A stretch of DNA of 64,000 nucleotides from Diphasiastrum complanatum (GCA_029204225.1 CM055113.1:22023605-22087604), one strand, 5' to 3'; positions 44,604 through 57,199 are shown, numbered from the stretch's first letter. Numbers and translations: made by a program. Notes: generated from the sequence alone by a model not told the origin.

Positions 44604-46461
44604 CAAAGAATTTCATGGATTCAGTGGCAAACCACAAACATTTGAGGAAGCCATCGACAGTCCAGAGAAGGACAAATGAATCCAAGCCATGAACGAAGAA
44701 ATCCATGAAAGAAGACAATGCAATGCAAATGGGTTTACAAACTCAAGTATGAACCGAATGGAGATGTTTTGAAATACAAGGCCAGACTTGTAGCGAAGAA
44801 TTTTCTCAGAAGTACGGCATCGACTACACTGAGACCTTCTCTCTAGTGGTGAAACATGCTTTCTTACGCCTATTTGCATATGTAGCTACATACTACCTCA
44901 AGATTTACATCGTTGATGAGGAGACAACATTCTTACATGGTGAATTAGACGAAGAGGTCTACATGGATCAACCTCCAGGTTATACCTCCGAATCACTTCC
45001 TACCTATGCATGCCGAATGCACAGGAGTATTTATGGTCTGAAGCAATCAGCACGACAATGGTATAAGAAGAAAGATCAAGCCCTGAAATCCTTAGGATTC
45101 GAGCCATTGATAGTCGATTCCAATGTTTATGTGATAATCACATATGGGGAGATCATCATTGTTGTTGTGTATGTGGAGGACACCCTAATACTATGTAGAA
45201 GCAAAGGCCTAATTGTAGGAGTGAAGAACGAGATCTCAAAACATTTTGAGATAACAGACCTAGGAGAAGCCAGATGTTATCTAGGCTTGCAGATTGACCG
45301 CGACTATGACGAAGGAAAGCTATACCTTCATCAATCAAGGTACACCCAGAAAATCCTAGATGATTTCGGGATGACAGATTGCAAAGGGGCAAATATTCCA
45401 ATACTTGCAGGGACAGTGATGAACAAAGATTGTTTGAACACAGAAGAAGAGCAGGAGATGATGCAACACACATCTTATAGGAGGCTGATCGGATCTTTGA
45501 TGTATTTAGCAGCTAGGCATCTCTCAAAGATGACTGTAAAAATGTCTCAGGAGGGTGCACCATTGCAACAGGTGCAACAATTCTCTGGGTCATCAAGAAG
45601 CAGACCATTATAGCTCAATCATCCTATAAGACAGAATACGTTACAGCCACAAAGATAGCCAACAAAATCACATGGCTGAGACAGTTCCTCGACGGACTGG
45701 GTGAAACCAACCAAGAGCCACTGATTCTACAGATGGACAATACTTCTGCAATTCACCTGATGAAGGATCCCATGATTCACTCAAGGATGAAACACATCGC
45801 AATCAAGTATCACTTGATAAGGGACCTGGTCACTAGAAGGGAATTGAAGACCAACTTCATTGGCTCAAAGAAAATGGTGGCGGACATCTTCACCAAGGCC
45901 CGAGACAAAGGTTTGTTCGATTGGCCGAGGAAGAGTCTGGGAGCTATAAAGCTACCACGCTTTGAGAGGGAGTTGAAGAAACAAATTGTTTTTGGCCACA
46001 AAGCTATGATAGCTTTAGAGCTCAAGGCAAAAGAGAAACAATGGAGCTTTGTGGTCATGAATAGAAACGCTTTGAGGACCGAAGACATGAAGACAATGAT
46101 CAAATGAACATGAACACGAATATGAACACGAGGATAAAAGGTTCGTGGACCCAAGGTGACCTAATGACAAAGCCAAAGGCACAAGAAGACACGAAGACCA
46201 AATGACGATGGATCTCCACGCGTGAAAGGATAGATGAGATCGCGGGAGTACCAGAAGGACGTCATCCTCCACAGACTAACACAATATTGTTAGGACGTGC
46301 CTAATAAGCCGTTCTTGTAATCTCCTGATTTGCTAATCATGTCCTCCTCTCTACATCCATGTAGATCCCTTGTGTGTTTGTAATCAGCTGGTTTCAATCT
46401 TATTCCGCACATTGGTTTTTACCTTGTCGAATGCATAAGTAAATTCTACGTAGGTCAACAG
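44604..46461 (+). mobile_element. Copia remnant C5 (5'-truncated)
   Basis: Begins within the RT lead-in (FEEAIDSPEKD-like, in broken frames) and runs through RT and RNase H to a likely short LTR, 46289-46461 (TGTTAGGACG...GGTCAACA). gag, protease and integrase are missing. LTR limits rest on TG...CA ends only. Confidence 0.75.
44700..46107 (+). pseudogene. C5 reverse transcriptase-RNase H
   Basis: 44846-45613 is a 255-codon frame with DEETTFLHGELDEEVYMDQP, MHRSIYGLKQSARQW, YVEDTLILCRS and ARCYLGLQIDRDYD. The RT active site reads YVED in place of YVDD, changing the second catalytic Asp. The frame shifts after RRLIGSLMYLA, with a deletion of the RPD block. RNase H resumes (IIAQSSYKTEYVTATKIA; MDNTSAIHLMKDPMIHSRMK; KKMVADIFTKA) to the stop at 46107. 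Upstream of 44846 RT is readable in broken frames. Confidence 0.85.
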
Positions 46462-46519
46462 TTTTTATCCTCACTCTAATGCAACTGAGTTAGAGTGTAG
46501 ATAGAAATTTCCAACTCTA

Positions 46520-46860
46520 GTACATGTAGTCAGAGTAGTATCTGTACACTGTTCATAAGAAAAAATAACAGTGTAGCCCTCATCAGTTATCTTAGAGACT
46601 GATAACAGGTTCTTTGATAGCTAAGGTATGTGAAGAACATTGGGAACATAAATAAAAAGATCGTTGTTGAACATGATCTTGACTGTCCCTTTGCCTTCCA
46701 CACTATGGTGCTGGAATCTCCGAGGTAGATAAATTGATCTCTATTGTAAGCTTCATACTTGGTAAACCATTCCTTGTGAGAGGTCATGTGTTGGGTAGGG
46801 CCGTTGTCCAGGTACAAGTTGTCGTGATCTTCGTTGCCACTGTTGCTTTTGGATCTCTTT
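46520..46860 (-). pseudogene. Copia protease fragment
   Basis: Minus-strand WYLDNGPTQHMTSHKEWFTK is a copia protease active-site region in which the catalytic triad D-S-G is D-N-G. It is followed by YLGDSSTIVWKAKG and, after shifts, a LLSVSKITDEG-type end. Gag-like charged coiled sequence may extend to ~47050. Isolated fragment. Confidence 0.75.
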
Positions 46861-47515
46861 GGGCTTTATAAGAGAGGATTCAACTATCATTGCTCTAGAG
46901 AGTTTCTTTTGCTCAAGGTTGATCTGACTCGTCTATTGCTTAAATTTTGTCCTTTCCTCCTCAGCTTCTTGGATCCTTCTCTTTATTTGTTCTAGCTGCT
47001 TTGTCTGCTTCTTAGATCTTTGTTTGGCTGATCATCCATTGTAGGTGGCAGTTGGTCTCCACAGGACATTTGCAATGATCTATCAACTGCTTCGGTAAGA
47101 CTATCAAAACTGGGGATTTTTCAAAAGAATAGTACACTGATGATAGCAAACAGATGGAAGGAAGGGTGGTAGTGACAATTGTAGATGGTGTAGATGATAG
47201 GCATGAAAATGGGCGCAGAAGTATGGCAAGAGGTTGGTTGAAGAAGGAGACTGATTTCCCAATGTTTGTGTTTCCCTTTCTGAAGGATCTTCATCGTGGC
47301 TGGGGTACTTCTTCTGATTGAGTCTCTTTGGACTACCCATCTGTCTTCTTTAGCCTTGTCGTTGTCGACTTTGGGTTTGTAATCTTGGCTGTCGATCTTG
47401 CTGGTGTTGTTGTTGGTAGCATAAGTGCTCCAATGGAGACAAGCAGATCCACTCTCTCTCCCCCCACCAAAAAAAATCTGTTGGTGAGGACGTTGTTGCT
47501 GGTAACTGTTCATGC
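46861..47515 (-). other. Degraded retroelement DNA, no clear domain
   Basis: Minus-strand frames are Gln- and Ser-rich without recognised motifs. This may be the disordered tail of a gag. Confidence 0.35.
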
Positions 47516-48240
47516 TCAAGATTGATCGGTGTGTGAAACACGTAGTTGAAAACACGATGAACATGTGACTGGCGGCTTTGACTCATGGACAGGAGCACGT
47601 GGTGCTCGTCTTTCCCTGGATTCTTCAACATCTGGTCCTTCATCTTCTTCCTTGATGACATCGGACATAGCTAACTTTAGACTCGTGTATTCATCATTGG
47701 ATTTAAGCTCGCGTCTAATCCATCTTGGAAGGCCTACTAGAAACCAGATGATGAGCATCTGTTCAGAGTGCTATTCTTGTACTTAACTTTTGAGGCATTT
47801 GAAATGCTCAATATAGTCTCATACACGTTCGTCTTTTGTCATTTTGATGTTACTCAATTTGACAAAAGGGCTCTCTATCAAGCGAAAGGGCTTAAAACGC
47901 TTGACAAAGGACTCTTTTAAAATTGACCAGTCTGTCTTCTCTTCACGATCAAGGTTGAAAAACCAGTCACGTGCTTTAGCGATCATGGTCATCGAAAACA
48001 GTTGGACCATAGCATTGGGAGATGTTTCACCATATACATCACATGCATTCTCAAAGATTTGCAAAAATCTTTGAGGGTCTGAACTACCGTCAAACTTTGG
48101 TAGATCTAGTTTGGGTGTACGTCTTTCAAGATGAGCTCCATGGGTAGCAGAAACTCCATTAGGGTTGGTTATGGCCTAGGAGGGGTCAGCACCATAAAGA
48201 TGGGCTCGTGCACATGAAGACTCGGCTCTATCAGGTTCTT
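47516..48240 (-). pseudogene. Gypsy Gag capsid fragment
   Basis: Minus-strand blocks LPKFDGSSDPQRFLQIFENA and ARDWFFNLDREEKTDWSILK, then ESFVKRFKPF, are the retrotransposon Gag capsid family (PF03732 type). After one stop near 47818 it continues with IIWFLVGLPRWIRRELKSND and an acidic tail. It is truncated at both ends: on the upstream side at ~48245 by repeat T1. Confidence 0.8.
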
Positions 48241-48249
48241 GTCCGTTGA

Positions 48250-48560
48250 ACGAGTTACAAAATACAAGTGGAATAATGCTCTCCACTAGAGGTCACCATC
48301 AAAAGGTGGCTCACTCTACTTTCTTTAAGAGGGGTCTACTTGCATTTATTACATTTGCCTAGACATACTAGTTCCTACATGGTCATTCCATCTTTCGGGA
48401 TTTACCATGAGGCTTACACAGTTCTTGCATGTCTTTCCTAGCTAGTATTTCTCGGCTCTCATGCTTGGCTCTCAGTCTTCATTAGTCTCGTCTTCTCAGA
48501 GACCTCCTCGGTCTAAGGTGAGAGGTGCTCTTGAGTTGCACTGTCCAAGTATCTTGGGGA
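48250..48560 (-). repeat. LTR-like repeat T, copy 1 (truncated)
   Basis: Direct relative of 56023-56340 (shared tacaagtggaataatgctc and cttggggattcg). On the minus strand it starts TGCTGGCTGATT, like an LTR start. Homology stops at ~48250, where gag begins. Confidence 0.65.
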
Positions 48561-48677
48561 TTCGACATAATCAGCCAGCATCACTCAGTGTATTTTTTAG
48601 GGAAACCGTGTTGTCGTGGGAGCCCTATCAGGAATGCCGAAAAGGTCGACCACAGAAGAAAAAACCGAGAAAGAAAA

Positions 48678-49494
48678 TGTAGGGTCAAAGACCTTGCGTA
48701 GTATAGCCCTCTCGCCTGTCAACAAGGGTTAGATCACTGGATAGGTACCTAACTATGCATAGATGCTATTTTTAGTTAGTTTCCTACTTTCTCCCTTAAC
48801 TCTACTCACCAATAACACTACTCTCCCTTAACTCTACTCCTCTACACTAACATTCATCATGATTGTAGGTGAAAGGAAAGGGATGATTAGAAAAGATGGA
48901 GGGAAAAGAAGATAGAAGAGAGAGATAGAGGGAGGGTGGAGGTTAGCTCAAATGCATTGTACTTGCTAAAGGAGAAACATAAACTATTGAAACCAAAAAG
49001 CATGAACTTGAAAGCAATAGAAAACAACAAGAGCAATAGCAAACATTGAATTGCAAATGAGGATGCTTCTCTTCCAAAATTGGTAGAGTTTCCTCCTTCT
49101 CATTAAGCATGAAAATAGTGTACAAATGGTGCCTTTTTATAAAATGGGGAAGGCCCTTGCCCCTCAATCCTATTGGCTAATATTCACAATGATCTTATCC
49201 ATTCATCTTGGACCCAACTTGATCCAAGGGTCCACAAAAAGAACATTGGTAATCACAAGATTCATGTGAGTCCCAATTTGGACCCAACTCTAAAAAATAA
49301 TCTCCAAGTTTAAAAATGACTTTGGGCCTCTAGTTTTATTTTGATTCCAAGGCACAAGTCAAGTTTATTTTATTTACAACTTTACTTGCGTGCTCATTGG
49401 GCCATGGGCTTACGCACACAGGATGCCATGCCCTCGCAACACATTTTATTAAATGATTTTATTTAATTAAACTTTGTTGGGAATACCCCCAACA
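48678..49494 (-). repeat. Gypsy LTR S2, 3' LTR of G2
   Basis: Minus-strand LTR starting TGTTGGGGGTATTCCC and ending CCTACA, related to S1. A TATA box (TATAAAAAGG, minus strand, 49141-49132) is visible. No PBS follows its inner end, so it is a 3' LTR. It directly follows the ORF region of G2. Confidence 0.7.
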
Positions 49495-49499
49495 GGACC

Positions 49500-52078
49500 C
49501 ACGGCCTGAAGTAGTGCCGGTCTCTCGACACTCTGCCAGTTTAGTATAGCGTTTTCTTCGCCCGCCTTTGCTGGATGAGGTAGGTGGTGACGTCCTCCAT
49601 AAAGTTGAGGCGGTCCAATTTCTTCAAGTCCTTTGGCGTGTGAAGAGACTTGTGGGCCCCCCGTAGCCAATCTTGGTCGACCCCATGTTTGAAATCAGCG
49701 TGTCCATGGATCACCCTGAAGCGCAACTCGGTCATAGACACAAGCTATTGGCAGCTGATCTTCAATTTTGTTTGAAGGTAGCACCTTATTAACATCAAAG
49801 AATATGGATGAGAGAAAATTGTCCCATTTAGTTTCGATCCCCATCAAATGTTCCAAGTCCCGGGCGTAAGTGGCTGCCGCGCGGACTGTTGGATCAGGGC
49901 AAATTATATATTGGTTGACGAACGCGGTGAGAGCCCTTCTAGCATCTACATCCGTGGTCCACCCATATTCTGATGGTATCACCGGCCAATTGAAATTTTG
50001 CAGTGTGATCTTGTCCAAAGGGGTGTCACATTCCGCTCATTTGGATCTTCATAGACTTGGAAGGAAGTGCGCGTTCACCCGTAATTGTTGTGGACTCGTC
50101 ACATAGGCCCTGATGGCCGCATGGTCTCTTTCAAACAATTGCTGACGCCACTCTGGTTGTGGTTGGAGGGCGGGTAATACTTGTAGTTCGTTGCCCTTGA
50201 TTGTCTAGGGCAGAAAACGATATCTGCTAGCCGCCTCTTGATGACTCGTGGGAATACTTTGATAAAAATTCGTTGATTTTCTCCTCCACGAACTTTGGTG
50301 TTCATAAGGCCCGGCTTATAGTTGTTGAGGCCCTCCTCCTTCTGCTGCAGCTTGGCAATCTCCTGGTGCCCTGCTTGTTCATGTTGTTGAGCCAAAATTA
50401 GATCTTGTTGTAGCTTGGTGAGGTCTGCTCGCAGTTGTGTGTTATTCATTGCCAGATGTAGTACCCTGCTTTCCAGAATGGCTTTGGCCACTACCGCATC
50501 CAGGATGTATTCCCCCAGAGTTTGGTACGCCATCGTTAAATCTGTGGGAGCAGCCGGTACACTGGCATTGGCAGGGACTTTTGTTGTATCGGCCTCGACG
50601 ACTTATGGAGTACCATCATCACTTGTCTTCTATCAGGTTTTCAGTGGACCTGATGTCATCTGGGGCGGTAGGATCAGCCCGATCTGGCGATGGTGCAAAC
50701 ACTGTTTGGACAAATGCATCATCAAGCAACGGTTGGTTGCCCTCCGCAACCTTTGTTGGCGAAGTGGGTGGGGTTTGGGAAGCAACTATGGAAACATGGG
50801 TGAAGACGGTTTGTCCGAACGAGAGGATGGGAGGAACAGAAGGAAACTGGAGGGTGGTGTGGAGTATGGAAGAAGGTGAGGATGGAGCCAAAAGCGTCTG
50901 GCATGAGGGTGAAAAATTGATGACTTGCATCCACGCCAGAGTGTCGGGAGACAATTGAGAATCAGAGAGATTGAATGGAATGGAAGTAACGGTGGCGACA
51001 GGAGTGATGGAAGATGCGATGGTGATGGATGGAGTAGTGGATACTAGAAGAGAAATAGGAGTGGTATCAATAGAAGAAACGTGGATGGAGACAGAAACAG
51101 ATGTGGATGGAACAGGAAGAGAGGTAGCGACAACAGAAATCGGAGTGGGGGATTGCACGGAAGAAGAAGTGGCGGTTGTTGATGGGGTGGTTAGTGCGGT
51201 AGTGGAGGTGCGTCTTCGGGTAGCAGGTGGAGATGTGGATGTAGAGGCAGCGCCATGCATTCGTTTGTTGGCCGTTGTGTTAATAACTGCAGGTTGGAGG
51301 AGGTGGATGCTTGAGATGGTGGATAAAGGTTAGTATGTGGCACGAGGGTAGACAAAAGAGATGAGCGTTGAAAATTGTGCACTTTTGCCTCGAGAAGTGC
51401 GAAGGCAAAGTTACACAACAGGGGGCCTGCTGCGATTTGCTCACGGTTGTTGGATTTGATGGAGTTGGTTAGTTCTCGAATAAGAAAGCTATGCCAGTCG
51501 TATGGCACAACATTGAGACCAGGGAATTCCAGAAAGGATTCCACTATCTGACTCAACAACTTGTGACTAGATTCTATCTTTGCGAAAATGTTGAAATAAC
51601 CAAAAAGTTATTCAACAGATGCACAGCCGTCTGAATGACGGGTTCCGTGATAGCCTCTATCAGGTAACCATTGTTAGTCTGTATGGGAATTTCTAGTGTA
51701 GTTTGGATGATGAAAGGCTTGATCAGAGTTTTGGCATTGCGATGGGAGAAGGGCTGACGATCATCGGACATAGTGCCAATGGTAACCATCGAGTCGGCGT
51801 TAATCCTAACCTTGTACGTGGTACCTTGGTACAAGAAGTGGAAACGAGTCTTTTCCTCATCCCAGGTGGCGTAAGCGTGAAGGACGAGGCCCATGTTTGT
51901 TAATCTCAGAATGGAAGAGCGCCGGGTAAAAACCCATTGCCGCTAGAAGTGGACCGGCTGTCTGTAGCCATGGTTGGACCAGAGCGTCAGAGGGTAGAGG
52001 CCAAATCTCTGTGGCCTCGAGGATGTCACGCTGGATCACCTGTTTGGCGCCAGAGTCTTCAGAGGATGAGGAGTCCAT
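49500..52078 (-). pseudogene. G2 additional ORF (env position), unknown product
   Basis: Unrecognised. From an ATG at 52078 (MDSSSSEDSGAKQVIQRDIL) the coding is readable through several frames. Blocks are 51574-51894 (TWDEEKTRFHFLYQGTTYKV), 51191-51559, a Ser/Thr/Pro-rich stretch at 50619-51260, a heptad-like coiled-coil segment at ~50340-50530 (NNTQLRADLTKLQQDLILAQ), then 49695-50018 (FNWPVIPSEYGWTTDVDARR) and 49541-49741. No signal peptide or clear membrane span is seen, so an envelope role is not supported. Frameshifts and stops make it a pseudogene. Confidence 0.6.
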
Positions 52079-52429
52079 GTTAGCAGTGATGATTAGCAGT
52101 CGAAAAAATAGAAAAAATTGGTGGAAAATGGAAAAGGGTGTGGAAACGACAGAAAACTGTGAATAATGTGTGTTGGATGATAAGAAGTGTAGTTCAGAGC
52201 GCAGATCGGTGTTCAGTATGATCAGATGATAGCTGGTAGGAAGTTTGGTCGCAAACGGCGACCTTGGTAATTTTAGTGTAAATTTCGGTAGAGCTTCGCC
52301 AGCAAAGGTGACAAATGACTCGAATTCAGCCCTTATATAGCGGAATTTAGAGTGCGTATTAGGTAAAATCCACTTTCCCTTGATCAGTTCCACCCAAATT
52401 TTGGCAGGCACCTTCTTCACAAAATTCTA

Positions 52430-53171
52430 AGACCTCAGGGAAGTCTGCGAGAGTTTAGAAGGTGATTTGACTGCTATGCGAAGGTTCTACGAGAGTTCAG
52501 GCTGTCTGCGAGGGTTCAACTCTCGTAGGAAGTGATCTCTCGAACAACTTGTTTTTGTGATTGGATTTTCAAGATCAGACCATGTAGTCAGGCTAATTTC
52601 ACTGCTCTGATTCCATTTAGGCACCTTCCGAGGGTTGGCAAGATGATCTTGAGGCTCTGCGAGAGTTCTAAAAATTCAGCTTCTGGGAACTCTCGCATAC
52701 ACAAAAAAATGATGATTCCTCCATTAGGAACTCTCGCTGAGATTTTCATGGATGCATCTAAGTTAGATCTGGTGACTGTCCAAGTTTCAAGAGCTATCTC
52801 CCAGGGAGTTTCAAAAAATCATGAGAAAAGTGCTCTTTCAGAGTGTTTTTATATGAGATCTCGAGATGTTTTGATTTTTAACTTTTGTAAACTGATAATC
52901 AGTTTCATCCATGCTTGATCTGACTATTGGTGGTTCACTGGAAGTTCTGATGGATACTTGGTAGTAGATCCATCAGTCAGTCTGATGATCTGCTTCCTTT
53001 TTTATCCTATCTAGATTTGGATCCTTCTTGGATTCTGATGGATTTTTCTGATCTTGCCAGATCTGGCTGAATTTGAATGGATCTAGCTTGATTTGGTTGA
53101 CCTTCTTAGATCTAGCGGTGATGGTTTAGTAGAATAGCTTTTCGTAATGTGCCATCACCAATCTGGATCTA
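52430..53171 (-). other. G2 spacer between pol and extra ORF
   Basis: 740 bases without coding. Short strings built on gcgagRgttc and ctctcg recur between ~52440 and 52740, a loose tandem pattern. Confidence 0.45.
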
Positions 53172-55210
53172 TCTTACTGTGGTGGCCAGTATTTGTGCAA
53201 CTGGCTACCGTTGATGGGTGTATCGAATGGTGTCCCATATAGCTTTTCCAAATTCACGGCTCCATGATTAAGAATTTCCTTGATCCTATAAGGACCTTCG
53301 CCTGTGAATTTAACTTTCCCTTGATCGCCTTGGTTTTATACATCAGGACTAGATCTCCGGATTTTCTTTTCAGCTGCCAGTGCATGCACCGCTAGTAAGC
53401 ATGTTTCACAGAGTTTATGCAGAGCTTTGTGGTGTAGTTGTAGAGATTTGGAATCATTAAGACGTTGCGTGGTGGCAATCCTTAATGAAGGAACTAAAAA
53501 CTCTACTAACATTACAACATCCTAACCATATACCAATTGGAAGGGTGTTTGATCAGTGCTTCCTTTATATGTTGTCTGTGCAGCATGCGACTTATGTTCC
53601 CAATCCGATCTGCTAGCTTCAACTGTTTTTGTGAGAACGCTACACATGATCTTATTGGATGATTTTGCTTGCCCATTACCAAGAGGATAATATGGTGTAC
53701 AAGATCTATGGATCACGAAGAATTCCTCGAACAGGACCTTGATGGTCTTGTTGATGAAATGGCTTCCGCAGTCGCTGAATAGCTCCACCGGGCATCCGAA
53801 GCCTATAATGATATTTTCATAAAAGAACTTGGCAGTGGTCCTAGCATCAGCTACTCTTACTGCCTTGGCTTCGACCCATTTGGTGAGGTAGTTTGTGTCT
53901 ATGATTATGTATCGAGCCTAGGAACTCCTTGCTGTAGGATGAATTGGACCGATGTAATCCAATCCCCACTTTTCGAATGGTGCTTGGGCTAAGACCGGGT
54001 GTAGTAAGTCGTAATTCAATCTCGTTGGTCTCCTTGCCCTTTGGCACACATCGCACTTTTTCAAGTATTCCTCCGTATCCTTATGAATTGTTGGCCACCG
54101 ACATCCCGATTGCATGATCTTACGAACTGTAATGTTAGATGCAAAATGACCTCCACCCATGCCTTCATGTGAAAGCGAAACGATCTGGGTGGCCTCATGA
54201 GGAAGAATACACTGCTGAAGGATTCCATCTGGACCTCTTCGATACAACTGGCCGGCAATCAACTGATAAGGTCTAGCCTTTAAGATCAATTTCCGCTGTT
54301 TTGCCTTTGGTAAAGATTTGTCTGGTTGGTCCTGCATTAGATATTCAACAATGTCGGCCGCCCATTCTGGTACTATGTCCATGTAAAATAAGGCATCATC
54401 TACCAGCATATCGTCGGGTTGGTTTGCAATCTCGTTCCCTTTGATTTGTGACACGTGATCCGCCATGTAATGTTGTTTTTCCTTGCAAACTACTATCCGA
54501 AAATCAAACTCCAACAACAGAAGTAGCCATCTGGTGATTCTTCCGGTGTTGCAAGCTTTATTAACAAGATAGAGCAAGGGTTGATGGTTCGTATAAAAAG
54601 CAAAATGTGTGGCCATCAAGTAGTGTCGAAATTTCTTAACCGCATAGATCATTGCCAGTGCTTCCCGCTCTGTGGTTGAATAATTCATTTCGGTATCACT
54701 GAGCTGTCAGCTTGCAAATCGGATTGGAAAATTCTTTTTGTGTTCACCTGGCTGGGTTAAGACTGTTCCAACTGCATACTTCGATGCGTCTGTATGCACG
54801 TGGAACTCAGTGGACCAATTGGGTGGTCGTAAGATTGGTGCTGAAACCAATGCATCCTTAAACTTCTGAAAAGCCTTTAGGGCTTCCTCGTTCCAATGTG
54901 GATCCGTTGTGAGTTTGTAAATTGGTCGGGCTAATTCCACAAAATCAAGAATGAAGATCCTATAATAGTTAGCATGACCCATGAAAATGTAGACCTCGCG
55001 GATCATCCCTGGGGGTCGTAGAGCAACAATGATCCTGATCTTTGATAGATCTGTGGCGATCCCATGTCTTGACATTATATGTCCGAGAATCAAGCCATGT
55101 GTCACCCAGAATTGACATTTTTCTAGATTCAGGGAGATATGGTTTTCACGGCGTTTTTGTAACACCTTCTCCAAGTTGGATAAGTGTTGTTGACAGATCC
55201 CCTGCTCCAA
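53172..55210 (-). pseudogene. G2 RT C-terminus, RNase H and integrase
   Basis: 54707-55210 has the RT thumb (NHISLNLEKCQFWVTHGLIL) and RNase H start (HTDASKYAVGTVLTQPG). 53918-54688 continues RNase H (NYSTTEREALAMIYAVKKFR, TNHQPLLYLVNK) and the integrase zinc finger (LSHEGMGGGHFA ... CDVCQRAR), then the core (FEKWGLDYIGPIHP). 53522-53788 has the second Asp block (ELFSDCGSHFINKT) and GNGQAKSSNKI. The C-terminal end resembles GAVNLEKLYGTPFDTPINGS at ~53190. The YLDD motif is not included. A stop and a shift break the frame. Confidence 0.87.
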
Positions 55211-56340
55211 AGGATTTGTTTTACTACGGTTTCTTTACTACCACTTCTTCAGAACCGTTTCTGCCTGTTATCAGGCTTCATGGCATTCGTTAAATGATTT
55301 CTTGATTTTACGATGCCAACCCAGGCAGAAGGGACAGAGTTTTGTTGTAGTATTTTCTTTATGTCTTGCCTGTCAGAGGACTACTCAGAGACTTCATTCT
55401 TGAACGCACTTACATTCTACATAGGATGCAAGCCAAGAACGCTCATTCACAGATTATCATGTAAACCAATGAATGTTCAGTAGTTTCTACTGCTACTTAC
55501 TCTAAAACCGGATTGAAATCAGATCTTACACTACACTAAACTGAGCTACATTTTCATAACCAAGAAACAAGAACTAAAGTACAGCATGTTAGAAGTCCAA
55601 GAATCAAGAAACTAACCAGCCTTTTGATTCTTGCCAACATCCCAAGAACATCAAGAGCTAGAATGTTAGAGAATATGCAAGATTTATGCCACATTTCTAG
55701 CCTATTTAGTTTACTTGAATGTTGGCTCCTACATTAATCCACAAGAAAACATGAAATCTAATCCACAACTAGGAAAGCAAGAAAACTAATCCACTCTAAA
55801 TCCACAACCACACACAATATGAATGGATGGGCATGATCATAGGAGGATCACTAAAAAAAACCATCATGATCAAGGAGCTTAGTGTAGCATCAAACTCATG
55901 GGAAATCTTCTTATTAAGCATGGAGTAGATACAATGCAAAAAGCTCCTCTTCACAAAGAGGGAGTCTCTTAAATAAACAAGAGAGCTACTTAGGTGGCAT
56001 CCTAGTGGAATTCCCACATTTCACAAATTACAAGTGGAATAATGCTCTCCACTAGAGGTCACCATCAAAAGGTGGCTCACTCTACTTTCTTTAAGAGAGG
56101 TCTACTTGCATTTATTACATTTGCCTAGAAATACTAGTTCCTACATGTTCATTCCATCTTCCGGGATTCACCATGAGGCTTACACAGTTCTTGCATGTCT
56201 TTCCTAGCTAGTATTTCTCGGCTCTCATACTCGGCTCTTAGTCTTCGTTCATCCTGTCTTCTCAGAGACCTCCTCGGTTTAAGGTGAGATGTGCTCTTGA
56301 GTTACTCTGTCCGAGTATCTTGGGGATTCGTCAGAATCAG
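55211..56340 (-). repeat. LTR-like repeat T, copy 2 with promoter-like tail
   Basis: 56023-56340 matches T1. On the minus strand it starts TGTTGGCTGATTC and continues past the T1 homology to a TATA-like TTTATTTAAG at 55977-55968 and ~700 bases of further AT-rich DNA. This fits an LTR whose 3' limit I cannot place. The left part (55211-55740) may be other DNA. Confidence 0.5.
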
Positions 56341-56349
56341 CCAACAAGT

Positions 56350-56700
56350 GTTCTAAATCTAGTCCATGCACGCACAAATCATCCAAGAAAATCTCCAAAA
56401 AAATTTATGTGTGAATCTTGCTCCTTGAATTCCGCCGCATTGGAGGAATCTGGCTATTGTTGTTGTTGCTTCTTTGCCTCATTGTAGTTGTGGATTCGAC
56501 ATTCCTTGATGTTGTGATTAACTATCTTGCAATATCTACAGAAGGGCTTTCCACTGCTCTCTCCTTGAGTATGAGGCTTCTATTGTTGCTGATGATGCAC
56601 TTGATTCTTGCCCTTGGAATAGTCTTTCTTGTTGGTGTACAGGGCCATGGACTTACTTTGATGGACAGGCCATTGGTGGACATGATCATAGTGAGTAAAC
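56350..56700 (-). pseudogene. Copia Gag zinc-knuckle fragment
   Basis: Minus strand reads KPFCRYCKIVNHNIKECRIH (C-X2-C-X4-H-X4-C), followed by a Gln run and PDSSNAAEFKEQ. Upstream on that strand is a basic segment (KKDYSKGKNQVHHQQQ). Isolated nucleocapsid piece with no partner domains nearby. Confidence 0.7.
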
Positions 56701-57180
56701 GATCATGATCAAACAGAAGCGAAGTTCATTTAAATCACAATAAGCATTCATCTACGTTATACACAAATAGAAAGGCGTGTTGCTGCTATATTATACTGAA
56801 GCACAACAACAAGTTACTACCAGTATGGCGACGTAACTTGGAGGCTCAAATTCATTCGTCTCATGGACAGAGCATCAAATAGAGTATGTGATGAAGGTGT
56901 ATTTATACACCGGATCTATGTATCTAATTACAATAAATGTTTGTCATCTAACTAAGTAATTTGTCGCACTCAAGGAGTAGTTGAACTACAATGACATAAT
57001 GACAACTATACATTAAATACATGTTTAGGTGACTCAGGATTGTTGATGCAGACGAGAACGTGGCATATTTTTTCTCACTTCGCATTTTTCGGGAAGTGAC
57101 TGGAGACGTTTCTCATTGAAATAGATGACCTTTTTCTTTTTTCTCTCTCTTCACATTTTTCGCAAAAATCTCAAAGGTGT
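56701..57180. other. Unassigned
   Basis: No feature recognised. Confidence 0.4.
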
Positions 57181-57199
57181 TTGGAAACAGTTCACTTGT

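Larger units (their letters stand above)
48678..55210 (-). mobile_element. Gypsy element G2 with an extra ORF between pol and 3' LTR
   Basis: On the minus strand: RT C-terminus, RNase H and integrase (55210-53172), a 1.1-kb gap, an additional coding region (52078-49500), and LTR S2. gag, protease, the RT catalytic half and the 5' LTR are lost at 55210. An extra ORF after integrase, plus the tRNA-Asp-type PBS of the related S1 LTR, suit the Tat/Athila side of gypsy. Confidence 0.7.

Noticed and set aside
50971-51333. Val/Glu-rich plus-strand ORF
   Set aside because: Antisense shadow of the Ser/Thr-rich stretch in the G2 extra ORF.
49500-52078. Envelope glycoprotein call for the G2 extra ORF
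   Set aside because: Position fits, but no signal peptide, fusion peptide or transmembrane segment is visible.
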